From NCBI GenBank assembly GCA_030919125.1, contig CP121470.1, positions 1,054,001 through 1,118,000 on the forward strand: 64,000 nt of DNA, read 5' to 3'. Positions 16,461 through 26,658 of the stretch are shown piece after piece. The position numbers and the translations under genes were made by a program. The notes beneath the pieces are model-generated. The model saw only the letters and a program-made list of their open reading frames with translations, did no database searches and had not been told where the DNA came from. How positions within the stretch are numbered: the first letter of the stretch is position 1; each line of letters opens with the position of its first letter. The DNA comes from Methanoregula sp. SKADARSKE-2. GTDB lineage: Archaea; Halobacteriota; Methanomicrobia; Methanomicrobiales; Methanospirillaceae.

Positions 16461-18446
16461 ATGAACATGGTACCAGATACAAGCGTTCTCATCGACGGAC
16501 GCATCACCTCAATGATAAAAACCGGTGAATATAAGGATGTCACAATAATTATCCCCGAAGCGGTCGTGGCAGAGCTCGAGGCCCAGGCAAATAACGGGCG
16601 GGAAATCGGGTTCTCCGGCCTCTCCGAGCTCCAGCAGCTCTCCCGGATGGCCGAAGAGAAGACAATCACCATCAAATTCTCCGGTGTACGGCCGACCCTC
16701 GAACAGGTCAAGCTCGCAAGCGGTGGCGAGATCGACTCCATGATCCGCCAGATCGCCATCGAGAACCAGGCCCGGTTCGTAACAAGCGACATGGTGCAGG
16801 CAGAAGTCGCCCGGGCAAAAGGGCTCGACGTCGTGTACCTCAAACCTCAGGTCACCGACTTCGTCCCACTCGGCATCGACCAGTTCTTCGACGAACACAC
16901 GCTCGCGGTCTATCTCAAGGAGCGTGTCGCCCCGGTAGCCAAGAAAGGCACCATCAGCGAGATGAAACTCGTAAAGATCCGGGAGCAGCCGGTCTCCGAG
17001 TACGAACTCCGAAACCTTGCGCAGGAGATCCTCGAACGGGCCAAGCGAGACCCCGATGGATTCATCGAAGTCGAGAAGCGGGGTATTACCGTTGTCCAGA
17101 TCGGATCCATGCGCATCGCGATCGCGCGCAGGCCATTCTCGGACGGCATGGAGATCACCGCGGTCCGGCCCATCGTTGACGTCACCCTCAATGACTTCGC
17201 AAACTCCGACGTCATCCGGGCTAGACTCCTCGGCGACAAGCGGGGGATCATCATCGCCGGCGCCCCGGGCTCCGGCAAAACAACGCTTGCCCAGGGAATC
17301 GCAACTTTCCTCTCGGACTCAAGCTTCATCGTCAAGACCATGGAGGCTCCCCGCGAGCTCCAGGTCCCGGACAATATCACCCAGTATACCAATCTCGACG
17401 GAAGCATGGCCAACACCGCCGAGATTCTCCTCCTCGTCCGGCCGGACTTCGTCATCTTCGATGAACTCCGGAAACTCGAGGACTTCACGGTCTTTGGCGA
17501 CATGCGGCTCGCCGGCATCGGCATGGTCGGGGTCATCCACGCAAACGGCGTGCGTGACGCAGTCCAGCGGTTCGCGGACCGGATCGACTTCTCGGTCATC
17601 TCGCAGGTCATCAACACCATCGTCTTTGTACGGGAGGGTGTCATCACCAAGATCTACGACCTTGACTTCACGGTCAAGGTTCCGGAGGGGATGGCAGGCG
17701 AGATGCACCTCCGGCCCGTTACCTCCGTGACCGACAACGCGACAGGTGAGCTCGTCCTCGATATCTTCCGGTACGATGGCGAGACCATCGTCATGCCAGT
17801 CATCCCCGGCGCAGTCCCGGTCGCCGCCGCAGCCCCGGCAGCAAAGCCTGCTCCTCCTCCCATCGCAGTGCAGAACGTCGGGCAGCCGGTAGCGGCTTCC
17901 CAGCCTTTCCGTTCCCCGGTAGCAACACAGGAGACAGCAGCCCCGAAGAAGGAGAGCGATGAGCGGCCCGGCTGGAAACTCATGGAGAAGGAGATCCAGC
18001 GCGAGATCGGGCGGTACTCCGAGGGGTTCATCGATGTCCAGATGATCAGCGACACGAAGGCAGTCGTGTACATTGACGACAAGGATGTCCCGGCCGCAAT
18101 CGGCAAGGGAGGCAAGAACATCTCGGCCATTGTCAACAAGATCGGGATAGGCATCGATATCAAGCCCAGATCCGAGTTTGACCGGCAGCAGGCCCAGTCC
18201 CGCCCCTCCGAAGAGGAGATCAACCTTGGCGGAGGCATCAGGATCCAGACCGACAAGAAGCAGCTTACCATCGTCGCCCCCGACCAGTCGGGGAAGATCG
18301 TGGACGTCTTTGCGGGCAAGGAGTACCTCTTCACGGCGACCGTGAACGAGCAGGGCGAGATCTCCCTCTCGAAGAATTCGAGCATAGCGCAGGAGATGAT
18401 GCGCCGTTACCAGAATAACGAGAACATCAAGCTGAGGCCGGTGTAA
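16461..18446 (+). CDS. PINc-ATPase-KH protein (PINA family)
   Basis: 661 residues. The N-terminal PIN nuclease domain (1-140) shows PDTSVLIDGRI with its acidic residues, a middle Asp in EIDSMIR and a later one in SDMVQAE. A RecA/VirB11-like ATPase follows, with Walker A GAPGSGKTT at about 270-278 and Walker B PDFVIFDELR near 330-340. An Ala/Pro-rich linker (about 450-490) leads to a KH-like domain (AAIGKGGKNISAIVNKIG) and a C-terminal TRAM-like end. The family is universal in euryarchaea and includes a hexameric helicase implicated in nucleic-acid processing. GGAGGG 11 bp before the ATG is a good ribosome site; ATG at 16467 is an alternative start. leuS follows after 19 bp. Confidence 0.92.
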   Translation: MNMVPDTSVLIDGRITSMIKTGEYKDVTIIIPEAVVAELEAQANNGREIGFSGLSELQQLSRMAEEKTITIKFSGVRPTLEQVKLASGGEIDSMIRQIAIENQARFVTSDMVQAEVARAKGLDVVYLKPQVTDFVPLGIDQFFDEHTLAVYLKERVAPVAKKGTISEMKLVKIREQPVSEYELRNLAQEILERAKRDPDGFIEVEKRGITVVQIGSMRIAIARRPFSDGMEITAVRPIVDVTLNDFANSDVIRARLLGDKRGIIIAGAPGSGKTTLAQGIATFLSDSSFIVKTMEAPRELQVPDNITQYTNLDGSMANTAEILLLVRPDFVIFDELRKLEDFTVFGDMRLAGIGMVGVIHANGVRDAVQRFADRIDFSVISQVINTIVFVREGVITKIYDLDFTVKVPEGMAGEMHLRPVTSVTDNATGELVLDIFRYDGETIVMPVIPGAVPVAAAAPAAKPAPPPIAVQNVGQPVAASQPFRSPVATQETAAPKKESDERPGWKLMEKEIQREIGRYSEGFIDVQMISDTKAVVYIDDKDVPAAIGKGGKNISAIVNKIGIGIDIKPRSEFDRQQAQSRPSEEEINLGGGIRIQTDKKQLTIVAPDQSGKIVDVFAGKEYLFTATVNEQGEISLSKNSSIAQEMMRRYQNNENIKLRPV

Positions 18447-18465
18447 TTTATCGGGGTGAACAAGA

Positions 18466-21246
18466 TTGGTAGAATTCGATCTGGCAAAATTTGAGGAGGA
18501 AGCGCACGAACGATGGAACCACGTCTTTGATTCCAACCCATCGGATCGGGAGAAGTTCTATCTTACGGTCGCTTACCCGTATCCGAGCGGTGCAATGCAC
18601 GTCGGCCATGGAAGGACCTACATCGTCCCGGATGTCCTCGCCCGGTTCTGGCGGATGCGGGGAAAACAGGTTCTCTTCCCGATGGCCTTCCACGTCACCG
18701 GTGCCCCGGTCGTCGGGATCTCGAAACGGATCGCCCGCGGCGATGAGAAGACCATCCGGCTTTATCGCGACCTTTACCGTGTACCCCAGAATGTGCTCGA
18801 CAGCTTTACGGACCCGCTGACCATCGTCCGGCACTTTGCAGCCGAATACCAGCGGGTCATGACCTCCTGCGGCCTCTCGATTGACTGGCGACGGCGGTTC
18901 ATCACCGTGGACCCGACCTACAGCAAGTTCATCGAGTGGCAGTGGAAGCACCTCTACGAAGCCGACCACGTTATCAAAGGCGCCCACCCGGTCCGGTACT
19001 GCACGGTCGATGAGAACCCCGTCGGGGACCACGATCTCCTTGAAGGCGATAAGGCAGAAGTGGTCAAGTTCACGCTGGTCATGTTCCACCACGGAGACGC
19101 GTTCATCCCGACCGCGACCCTCCGGCCCGAGACCATCCATGGGGTTACGAATCTCTGGGCAAACCCCTGCGTCACGTACGTCAAAGCACTTGTTGACGGC
19201 AAGGCATGGATCGTGAGCCGCGATGCGGCAGAGAAACTCTCTCTCCAGGACCACACGGTCGAGATCAGGGAAGAGATCAAGGGCTCGGATCTTATCGACA
19301 AGAAGGTCACCCACCCGCTCTGCGGCGAGGTCCCGATCCTTCCCGCAGACTTTGTCGACCCCGACATGGCAAGCGGTGTGGTCATGAGCGTTCCCGCCCA
19401 CGCACCCTTCGACTATATCGCCCTCCGCGACCTGCAGGAGCAGGGGAATTACTGCCAGATCAGACCGATCCCGCTCATCAAGGTCGAAGGCTATGGCGAG
19501 ATCCCGGCAAAAGAAGCAGTCGAGAAGGCCGGCATCAAGAGCCAGATGGACAGCAGGATGGATTGCCTGACTCAGGAGATCTACTCTGCCGAGTTCTCGA
19601 AAGGCAAACTCTTCGAAAAATATGGCGGGAAGCCGGTCCGGGTCGCCCGGGACGAGGTCGCAGCCATGATGATTGAAAAGTACGACTCGAAAGTCATGTA
19701 CGAGTTCGATCTCCGGCCGGTTATCTGCAGGTGCGGCAACAAGGTCAAGGTCAAGATCCTCCACGACCAGTGGTTCTTAAAATACTCCGATCAGGAGTGG
19801 AAACAGCAGGTCAAGGTCCAGCTCAAGGATATGTCCCTTGTCCCGGCCGAGGTCAGGGCCGAATTCGACCGGACCGTTGACTGGCTCAAGGACTGGGCAT
19901 GCACCCGTCGGGTCGGCCTCGGCACCCGGTTCCCGTGGGACACGACCCAGCTGATCGAGCCCCTCTCCGACTCGACAATTTACATGGCGTACTACACCAT
20001 CGCCCACAGGATCCGGGAGATGGATTCCAGACACCTCACCCCCGAGGTCTTCGACTACATCTTCCTCGGGAAGAAGTCCCCGGACCTCCCCGAGAAGAAG
20101 AAACTCGATGCGATGCGGGAAGAGTTCCTGTACTGGTACCCGTATAATTTCCGGTTCTCGGCCAAGGATCTCATCAGCAACCACCTCACCTTCCAGATCT
20201 TCCACCACGTGACCATCTTCCCGAAGGACAAGCTCCCGCTCGGCATGGTCGTCTTCGGGATGGGGCTCCTGAACGGCGCGAAGATGTCTTCGTCGAAAGG
20301 GAACGTCTTCCTCCTCGAGGAAGCGGTCGAGGAGTTCGGGGCGGACACGGTCAGGATGTTCCTGATGGGAAGCGCCGAGCCGTGGCAGGACTTTGACTGG
20401 CGGAACGAGCTCGTTATCTCGACAAAGAAGCAGATCGAACGGTTCTACAATACCGTCATGGAGATCAAGGATGCAGGTGGCGAGCCGCACGATATCGACC
20501 GTTGGCTCATCAGCAGGCTCCAGTCGCATATCGCCAGGACCACCGAAGCTATCGAGAACTTCCAGACCCGGCAGGCATTGCAGGAGGCCTACTTCGGCAT
20601 CGAGACCGATCTCAAGTGGTACCGGCGTAGGCTCCCGGGGAACAGCGACGGAAGCCGCGAGCTCCACACCCTCTGCTCGGTCTGGACCCGGCTCCTCTCC
20701 CCGTTCATCCCGTTCACCGGAGAGCACCTCTGGAAAGAGCTCGCCGGGGAAGGCCTTGTCTCGTTCGCTCCCTGGCCGGTTGCGGACGACAGATACGTGA
20801 ACCCGAAGATCGAGCTTGCCGAGGAACTCCTTTGCCGGACGGTCGAGGACATCGAGTCGATCCGGAAGCTGATCCAGATAACCCCGAAGTCGATCACGAT
20901 CTCGCTTGCCCCTGAATGGAAGTGGGAAGTCTTCTCGCTCATCGCGAAGTCCGAGGACAGGAACACTGCGATCAAGGAGATCATGAAGCATGACTCGATG
21001 AAGAAGCGGGGAAGGGAAGCAACCGACGCGGCAAAGCAGTGCACAACCCTCATCCACCGGCTCCCGCCGCAGGTTGTAGGACCGCTTTCCCGCGAGCCGG
21101 TCAACGAGCGTGCAGTCTTTGAGAATGCGCAGGCATTCCTCGAACAGGAGTTCGGCGTGCCGGTTCACATCACCGATGCCGAGTCAAGCTGCCACATGAA
21201 AGCAGGAACTGCGCTGCCGTTCAAGCCAGCGATCATCATCGAATAA
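18466..21246 (+). CDS. leuS: Leucyl-tRNA synthetase (archaeal type)
   Basis: 926 residues, TTG start with GGGGTG about 9 bp upstream. HIGH appears as [10 protein letters not shown] (about 44-53) and KMSKS as [10 protein letters not shown] (about 604-613). The editing CP1 domain has [17 protein letters not shown] and the [14 protein letters not shown] motif, and a CxC pair (ICRCGN) precedes the KMSKS half. The C-terminal anticodon-binding and archaeal tail domains are complete. No lesion seen. It is only 19 bp behind the PINA gene and probably in one transcript. Confidence 0.97.
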   Translation: MVEFDLAKFEEEAHERWNHVFDSNPSDREKFYLTVAYPYPSGAMHVGHGRTYIVPDVLARFWRMRGKQVLFPMAFHVTGAPVVGISKRIARGDEKTIRLYRDLYRVPQNVLDSFTDPLTIVRHFAAEYQRVMTSCGLSIDWRRRFITVDPTYSKFIEWQWKHLYEADHVIKGAHPVRYCTVDENPVGDHDLLEGDKAEVVKFTLVMFHHGDAFIPTATLRPETIHGVTNLWANPCVTYVKALVDGKAWIVSRDAAEKLSLQDHTVEIREEIKGSDLIDKKVTHPLCGEVPILPADFVDPDMASGVVMSVPAHAPFDYIALRDLQEQGNYCQIRPIPLIKVEGYGEIPAKEAVEKAGIKSQMDSRMDCLTQEIYSAEFSKGKLFEKYGGKPVRVARDEVAAMMIEKYDSKVMYEFDLRPVICRCGNKVKVKILHDQWFLKYSDQEWKQQVKVQLKDMSLVPAEVRAEFDRTVDWLKDWACTRRVGLGTRFPWDTTQLIEPLSDSTIYMAYYTIAHRIREMDSRHLTPEVFDYIFLGKKSPDLPEKKKLDAMREEFLYWYPYNFRFSAKDLISNHLTFQIFHHVTIFPKDKLPLGMVVFGMGLLNGAKMSSSKGNVFLLEEAVEEFGADTVRMFLMGSAEPWQDFDWRNELVISTKKQIERFYNTVMEIKDAGGEPHDIDRWLISRLQSHIARTTEAIENFQTRQALQEAYFGIETDLKWYRRRLPGNSDGSRELHTLCSVWTRLLSPFIPFTGEHLWKELAGEGLVSFAPWPVADDRYVNPKIELAEELLCRTVEDIESIRKLIQITPKSITISLAPEWKWEVFSLIAKSEDRNTAIKEIMKHDSMKKRGREATDAAKQCTTLIHRLPPQVVGPLSREPVNERAVFENAQAFLEQEFGVPVHITDAESSCHMKAGTALPFKPAIIIE

Positions 21247-21295
21247 TTTTATATCCTCTTTTTCCCTCTTCACCCAATTTCTTTCATCTTCCCTC
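21247..21295 (+). terminator. T-rich terminator after leuS
   Basis: Several pyrimidine-rich runs (TTTTATATCC, TCTTTTTCCC, TTTCTTTCATC) follow the leuS stop at once, matching archaeal intrinsic termination at oligo-T tracts without a needed hairpin. Confidence 0.5.
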
Positions 21296-21408
21296 ATCAG
21301 CTATTTTTACCATCGGCCCGGAGAGGTTAGAGATCGGACTAAGATGCGAAAGGATGAACAATGCCGGTGTTCGTGAGAAACCGAGGATGGGTGAACAGAA
21401 TAAAGAGA

Positions 21409-22308
21409 TCAGGCTTTTCCTCTGGACGGGAACACTTCCGCACCTGCTTCCGGATCAGGATCCGGTTCCCGGGGTAAAAAAATTTCCCCTTCGGGGCCAT
21501 CTTCGGCTTCTGCATCGCCGGAGATATGATACCCGTAGTTCGGGCAGATCACCATCTTCTGCCGTTGTACCTCTTCGATGAAAGCGGCGGAGAGGATGGC
21601 GGTCGGTAACGCGAATATCGCAATTCCCGTAACCACCACGATTGCCGCCACAATATTTCCCATCGTGGTAACCGGGTAGACATCCCCGTATCAGACTGTT
21701 GCAAGCGTGACGATTCCCCACCACATCGCACGGGGAATGCTCAGAAACTTGTCTGGCTGGACATCCCGCTCCGCATAATACATGATACTGCTTGCCATGA
21801 CAAGAACAACCAGGAGGATGGTTAGCGAGAGGAGCAGTTCTTCCCGCGACTTGTACAGCACCCGTTGGAACGTTCTCATGGCATCTGAGTACCTGCCGAG
21901 TTTCAGGAGCCGGATGAGCCGGAGGAAGCGGAGATCGAGAGGTATGACGAAGGGTATGTAGAACGGGAGGAAGGCGAAGAGATCGATGAGTGCCATCGGG
22001 GAGACTGCGTACCGGAGCCGGCCGGTGACCGGGTGGCTGTACCGGGGATTCAGGGTGCAGATCCGGAGGATATATTCGACCGTGAAAATGGAGATGGATA
22101 CGATATCAATGATCAGAAAAAAAGAGAAGTACTGGGCCCGGATTGGCTCGACCGTCTCGATGATAACGGCAAAGACGTTTACCAGGGTAATTACCGTCAT
22201 GAATAGCCGGAAGTACGCCGCTGCCAGATTGTCTTCGGCGGTCCCTTCCATGATCTCATACAGGACCTGTTTGGGAGGAGCTGCCTGCGGGACTGGTTCA
22301 ACGGTCAT
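21409..22308 (-). pseudogene. Voltage-gated potassium channel with stop codon in the selectivity filter
   Basis: A 6-TM channel: hydrophobic segments from residue 33 on, an S4-like helix with regularly spaced Arg/Lys (LRFLRLIRLLKLGRYSDAM) and the pore helix AMWWGIVTLATV. The next codon, first Gly of the TVGYGD filter, is TGA (21691-21693), and the same frame continues YGDVYPVTTMGNIVAAIVV with S6 and an acidic cytoplasmic tail to 21409. No frameshift is needed, so a GGA-to-TGA change alone disrupts an otherwise complete channel of about 299 residues. Real inactivation or a base error are both possible. Confidence 0.85.
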
Positions 22309-22549
22309 GGATAATTCGTTTTCCCTTGTACTTTTATACAGATGTCGGATGTTTATCGGCTTTCTCTCACATTCCGGTGATTACCCAACCCTTTGCTCCG
22401 GCTCCGCGGGAAGGAACTGGCTGTCTGCTTCAATAATCGGCTAGGAATGCAACCGTTAATTTAAAAAAAAAACGAGATATATGAAATCTTTTCTCTGCCA
22501 GTATTTTTATCCGCACCACCGGGGAATAGCGGATCGCACCCTATCAGGA

Positions 22550-22861
22550 TTACTCCGGAGTCTTTGCCCGCTTGACCCGCTCTTTTGTGGAGAAACCGGT
22601 TACCGCATCAAGGAATTTCCGGAACCGCTTGTTGGAATCGAGGATAACTTCATCCTTCGCCGTGATATCTGATTCGGTATCGATGATAACACTCTTCCCA
22701 TCGGCGCTGATCGTTACATCGAGACGCTTGATTGCACCAAAGGCGATCCGGTACGTCTTCCCGATCATCGTGGGTGCGATCCCGAAACCGGTTTTCAGTT
22801 CAAGGGGGATCCGGTCGGCAAGGTCTTTTGTCATTCCGCGCTTGATGGGATATTCCTGCAT
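22550..22861 (-). CDS. Conserved small archaeal protein (possibly DUF5611)
   Basis: 103 residues, starting MQEYPIKRGMTKDLADRIP, with a beta-rich core (RLDVTISADGKSVIIDTES) and a basic C-terminus. It looks like a compact soluble protein of a family I associate with Methanomicrobia, tentatively DUF5611; the role is unknown. It starts 34 bp from the divergent PAC2 gene, so both share one promoter region. Confidence 0.6.
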   Translation of the reverse strand: MQEYPIKRGMTKDLADRIPLELKTGFGIAPTMIGKTYRIAFGAIKRLDVTISADGKSVIIDTESDITAKDEVILDSNKRFRKFLDAVTGFSTKERVKRAKTPE

Positions 22862-22895
22862 AATACTTTTTTAGTAGTGCGTGTATGTTAAGTTA

Positions 22896-23624
22896 ATGAC
22901 GGCAGAGCCACCACGCGATCTCAAGATAGTTTCCAAGCCGATACCGACCGACGGGACCGCGGTCCTTACCGGCTTTCCCGGCAGCGGGCTTGTGGGAACT
23001 ATCGCACTCCAGTATATGGTCGACCAGATGGAGTTCGAACTTATAGGAACGATGACCTCCAAATACTTCCCTCCCCTTGCGATGATGAACAAGGGTGTCA
23101 TCAACGAGCCTGTCCGCATTTACCAGAGGGACCGGATCGTTGCTGTTGTTGCCGATATCCCGATCCACCCGATGATCTGTTATGAGATCTCCAATGGGAT
23201 GCTCGATTGGCTGGAGCCTTCCCACCCAAAGGAGATCCTGACCATTGCCGGGATTATCACCAACGAAGCGGAGAAACGGGTATTTGGTGTAGCGACGACA
23301 AATGATGCGCTCACCCGGATTGCAGACCAGACGATGATCCTCCCGATAGGGAGCATCTCGGGGATCGCGTCCAGCCTCCTAACCGAATGCAAGATCAGAA
23401 ACATCCCTGCATTCGGCCTCCTCGGGGAGACGGTGAACGCCCCGGACCCGCGTGCAGCTGCCTCCACTATCGCGGTTCTCAACAAGCTGTATGAACTGAA
23501 CCTCGATGTCCAGCCCCTCATCGAACAGGCGGTTGAGATTGAGCAGAGCATGGGCAAGATCGCTGAGGAAGTCCAGCAATCGGCAGAGACGTCGCCGAGG
23601 AAAGACCTTCCAATGTACGGGTGA
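22896..23624 (+). CDS. PAC2-family proteasome assembly chaperone-like protein
   Basis: 242 residues from ATG 22896; a GTG at 22881 in frame would add five. The PAC2 fold shows in VLTGFPGSGLVGTIALQYMVDQ, then FELIGTMTSKYFPPLA, MLDWLEP, and NIPAFGLLGETVNAPDPRAAAS. Archaeal PAC2 proteins (PbaB-like) are ATP-independent chaperones connected with proteasome assembly. Followed by DUF473 with virtually no gap, so the two are one operon. Confidence 0.88.
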   Translation: MTAEPPRDLKIVSKPIPTDGTAVLTGFPGSGLVGTIALQYMVDQMEFELIGTMTSKYFPPLAMMNKGVINEPVRIYQRDRIVAVVADIPIHPMICYEISNGMLDWLEPSHPKEILTIAGIITNEAEKRVFGVATTNDALTRIADQTMILPIGSISGIASSLLTECKIRNIPAFGLLGETVNAPDPRAAASTIAVLNKLYELNLDVQPLIEQAVEIEQSMGKIAEEVQQSAETSPRKDLPMYG

Positions 23625-23626
23625 TT

Positions 23627-24028
23627 ATGATGAGGTGCCCAGCATTAACCGGGATCTCCCCGGAAGTGATCAAGGATATCAAGAGCGGGAGGCCAAGGAC
23701 CATCGAGCTCCAGAGTGCCCATAATCTTGTGACCGTTGCAGAGATCGAGCCGGGGCCCGATGCCCATATCTTCCTGACCTCAGTCGATCTTGCTGACCTG
23801 GGATCCGGGGATTCGGGGATCTGTGCTTCGGTCCTCTCTACCTCAATCTCCATGAAGCGGATCGTGGAGTTTTCCCATGGATCGTATTTCGAGGAACGCG
23901 AGCGGATGTCGGCCCGGGTGCAGCTGAAATTTTGTGCATCCTCTGCGATCAAGGAAGTATACAACGAGAGACCGACCCACCCGACCTACGTGGAGGTTGT
24001 CAAGACGTCGTGTTTCCACGCCGGATAA
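23627..24028 (+). CDS. DUF473 family protein
   Basis: 133 residues from the ATG at 23627 (another at 23630). Typical opening CPALTGISPEVIKDIKSGRP, then RTIELQSAHNLVTVAEIEPG, a loop LADLGSGDSGICASVLS and EERERMSARVQLKF. DUF473 is found in methanogens; function unknown. The frame starts 2 bp after the PAC2 stop. Confidence 0.82.
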   Translation: MMRCPALTGISPEVIKDIKSGRPRTIELQSAHNLVTVAEIEPGPDAHIFLTSVDLADLGSGDSGICASVLSTSISMKRIVEFSHGSYFEERERMSARVQLKFCASSAIKEVYNERPTHPTYVEVVKTSCFHAG

Positions 24029-24054
24029 AGGCAAATATTTTTTTTCGCCTTAAA
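24025..24054. terminator. Convergent terminator hairpin
   Basis: AAGGC and GCCTT arms flank an AT-rich loop with eight T's on the plus strand and are followed by an A run, so it can serve both the DUF473 transcript and the convergent PEGA-protein transcript. Confidence 0.5.
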
Positions 24055-24066
24055 AAAGCAAAAAAA

Positions 24067-25307
24067 TTATCTTATCCCTAGGACGATAAGTCCCATTCCA
24101 AGAACACCGAGGATCACAACCGGATCCACCGGGGACTGGGTGGGTGTGCTAGCCGGCCAGGGCGTTACCATCTTCGTTGTTGTCCGCTTGAACGTCGTGA
24201 CTGTGGAGCGGATGAGCGTTGGGGCGGTGGTTGCTGTTTCCATTGTTGCCGCAGTCAGCCTGGCATACCCGTCGGTTGTTCTCCCTGCGGTAACGGTAAA
24301 AGTTCCCGACCAGTCATTGTAGCCGGATCTCTGGTACCGAATCGTATAGGTGCCGGGAGTGATGTTGTAACTCGTTACCGGTGTCTTCCCTTGGAAGTTC
24401 CCATTCAGGTAGGCTGCCGCAGCGGAGGGGTTTGTGGAGAAAGAGACGGTACCGTTGACGGGGGTAACGGGATTGATAGTAAAGGAGGGGCCATCAGCAT
24501 AGTGTGTCCCGTCATAATATACCCGCGTTGTCCATGTCCCGGGAGTCTGACCGTTGAGGTTAAAGGTCCCGGTTACCTGGGTAGATGTTCTGCCTGTAAC
24601 ACTTCCGACAATATCGTTGTAGCCGGACCGGACAAGACACATGCTGGATGCCGAGGTGGAGAAACCTGTCCCGACGAGGGTAACCGAAACTGAGGTATTA
24701 ACAGTACCCGATGTTGGGCTTATCGAACTGACCGTCGCCGCGGTTGCATCAGTCACCGAAAACCCGCTTGTCAGTGTCGCTGTTCCACTATCGCTGTTGA
24801 GAACCATTACATTCCAGGATCCTGGTGTGACACCGTTCAGAGGAAACGAAGTCGTCATCTGGGTGGCGGAAACAAAATTCGTATCAGACCCGGGGATATT
24901 CGATTGTCCGGGGATCGTCAGTCGCGCCGGGTATGAATCCGGTTCCGGTGATCGTGACGCCAGTAATGTACCCGTTATTGTAGCCGGTATTGGGAGAAAC
25001 GGTTGAGATCGTAGGCTTCGACACTGCCTGAGAAAGGGCTTCAGAAACAGTACTTGTGGAATTATCAGCAACGACTACGTTCCGACTCATATCCAGGTAC
25101 CCGGAATACTGAAGTAAAATCGTATGAGAACCACTTCTGACCGATTCCACAACAGCAGGCGTTGTTAATCCGGTACCTAAACCATCCAGCAGGATTGCAG
25201 CTTCCGGTGGCGTTGAACTTACGGATATATTTCCTTCTGCGGATACTGCCAAAGGGAGGATCGCAAGTACAAACAGTATGCAAATAAGAAGATTTTTTTT
25301 TACTCAT
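24067..25307 (-). pseudogene. PEGA/IPT-domain surface protein, two frameshifts
   Basis: Signal peptide KKNLLICILFVLAILPLAVS, then a PEGA domain (ISVSSTPPEAAILLDG...), an IPT/TIG-type domain (KPTISTVSPNTGY), a second TIG-like repeat (AATVSSISPTSGTVNTSVSV), a second PEGA domain (GTVSFSTNPSAAAAYLNG), a Thr-rich stalk and a C-terminal membrane anchor (VVILGVLGMGLIVLGI). It would sit outside the membrane. The ATG at 25307 is out of frame by one because of a run of nine A's, and a second 1-bp shift occurs near 24930. Both may be sequencing errors; corrected length is about 410 residues. Shine-Dalgarno GGGGTG precedes the ATG. Confidence 0.75.
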
Positions 25308-25363
25308 TATATGACACCCCGGTTGATTAATTGGACATGAAGAACTGGTAACCGGTACAAGAT

Positions 25364-25376
25364 ATATTTTATTAAA
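25364..25376 (-). promoter_or_regulatory. TATA box for the PEGA/IPT gene
   Basis: TAAAATATATC on the minus strand, about 57-69 bp before the start codon, leaving a leader of about 35 bases that contains the GGGGTG ribosome site. Confidence 0.45.
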
Positions 25377-25823
25377 GTTGTTCTGGGAGTATTACCCCTG
25401 TTTCCCTATGAAGCCGAGATTAATCATCCCGGTCAGTGAATGCAGGCTTCTTTGGATACGCCGAATCCTGGGAGATCCCGTTCATGACGGTGTACCGGTA
25501 ATCATCGGGGCAAAAATATCAGCAACGGGATTTTGCCTCCGGGGGGCAGAGGGGACCCCGCCAAATTCTTTCCGGTCATCAGGGGGTAAGGAGGGGCCTC
25601 ATATTTTTTTGGAACAAGGGGGGGTGAGGTCTCCTCTTTTTTTAGGAGTGGGTATGGGCACTTGTCCCAAGAAGAGGGGTTACAACCCGCTCCACATGGG
25701 AAAGTAAGTAAAACGCTGAAAAACCGGATTATTCTACCGCTGAAATTTCAATAATCCCAGAAAAATCTCAAGCTCATGAATCAGATTAATTACCCCGGAA
25801 CGCGAATGTTAATGGCGTCAGTT
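25377..25823. other. Gene-free stretch
   Basis: No recognisable coding sequence. It is G-run rich in the middle (25540-25625) and has a small inverted repeat CTCCT...AGGAG with a T loop near 25631-25648 that could be a terminator. Short frames here have no family resemblance. Confidence 0.5.
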
Positions 25824-25898
25824 GGGCTTGTGGCTTAGCTCGGACATAGCGCCGGGCTTCTAACCCGGATGTCGGGGGTTCGAATCCCCCCAAGCCCG
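25824..25898 (+). tRNA. tRNA-Arg (TCT)
   Basis: GGGCTTG pairs with CAAGCCC; anticodon stem CCGGG/CCCGG encloses CTTCTAA, anticodon TCT; T-arm GGGGGTTCGAATCCCCC is perfect. Intronless. Confidence 0.95.
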
Positions 25899-26023
25899 TC
25901 CCTTTTCCTGCAATTTTCCAAGAGGACCGTTCCGGCCTCACGTGGGGATTCCATCGGATTGTCAACAGGGAGCCGGCCAAAATAACCGTGATTATTTACC
26001 GGATTCAGATACCCCCTGAGTAA

Positions 26024-26605
26024 ATGGATAAGAAGAATCTCTGCACGCTCGCGGGTATCGCTGCCTGGTACGTGATCGGGCTCACCATCGCGGTAATGCT
26101 CTTCAACGCTCTATTCTGACGCATTCAATTCATTCGATGCGGGCATCTTCCACATCATGGCTCTAGACCATCCGCCCGGGTCTCCTGCCGTACGGGGATT
26201 TCGTCGACAACAAGCCCCCCCTCCTCTTTTTCGCGCTTGGACTCCTCGACAGTATTCTGCCGGCGGGTTCCTACGACATGATCCTCATAGCCGGCCTGAA
26301 CATCTGCTCTGGCTTGCTGTGGGGTTCAAACAGTCCGCGATCATCGCAGTCATACCCTTCCTGTACCTGATGTCGGCGGATGGGGATCACCGGTATCACC
26401 GCTTCCTTGCCCCGCTCTTTTTTGTCCTTGCCGCGATGTTCGGCGCTCTCTGGCTCTGGTACGGACCAGCCGTTCGGGTTCTCGCTCATCGTCCGCCGTA
26501 CCTCCACTCCTGGATCCTGATGCTCCCGTTCATGGCCCTCCTCACGTGTCGTGAATTTGCACGCCGGAAATCTTCAGACAGGCCGGCCGCTAAAGATGGT
26601 TCCTG
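26024..26605 (+). pseudogene. Remnant of a membrane glycosyltransferase (PMT/ArnT-like)
   Basis: Starts MDKKNLCTLAGIAAWYVIG and is in a first membrane helix when TGA stops it after 31 codons. Other frames continue with FDAGIFHIMAL, YGDFVDNKPPLLFFALGLL (with the acidic residue typical of lipid-linked sugar GT-C enzymes), then LAVGFKQSAIIAVIPFLYL and a C-terminus WILMLPFMALLTCREFARRK. Internal parts are lost, so it is an internally deleted, shifted relic. It faces a similar gene on the other strand. Confidence 0.7.
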
Positions 26606-26658
26606 AAACAATGCACTCAAAAGCGGTGAGGCATGACGGGCCGGCTGTGGCCATCGAT

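Noticed and set aside
19777..21168. 463-codon minus-strand frame opposite leuS
   Set aside because: Antisense shadow produced by high G/C third positions; no domain or start signal.
25540..25650. G-run-rich stretch as a possible RNA gene or riboswitch
   Set aside because: No consistent helices or conserved motif could be drawn by eye.
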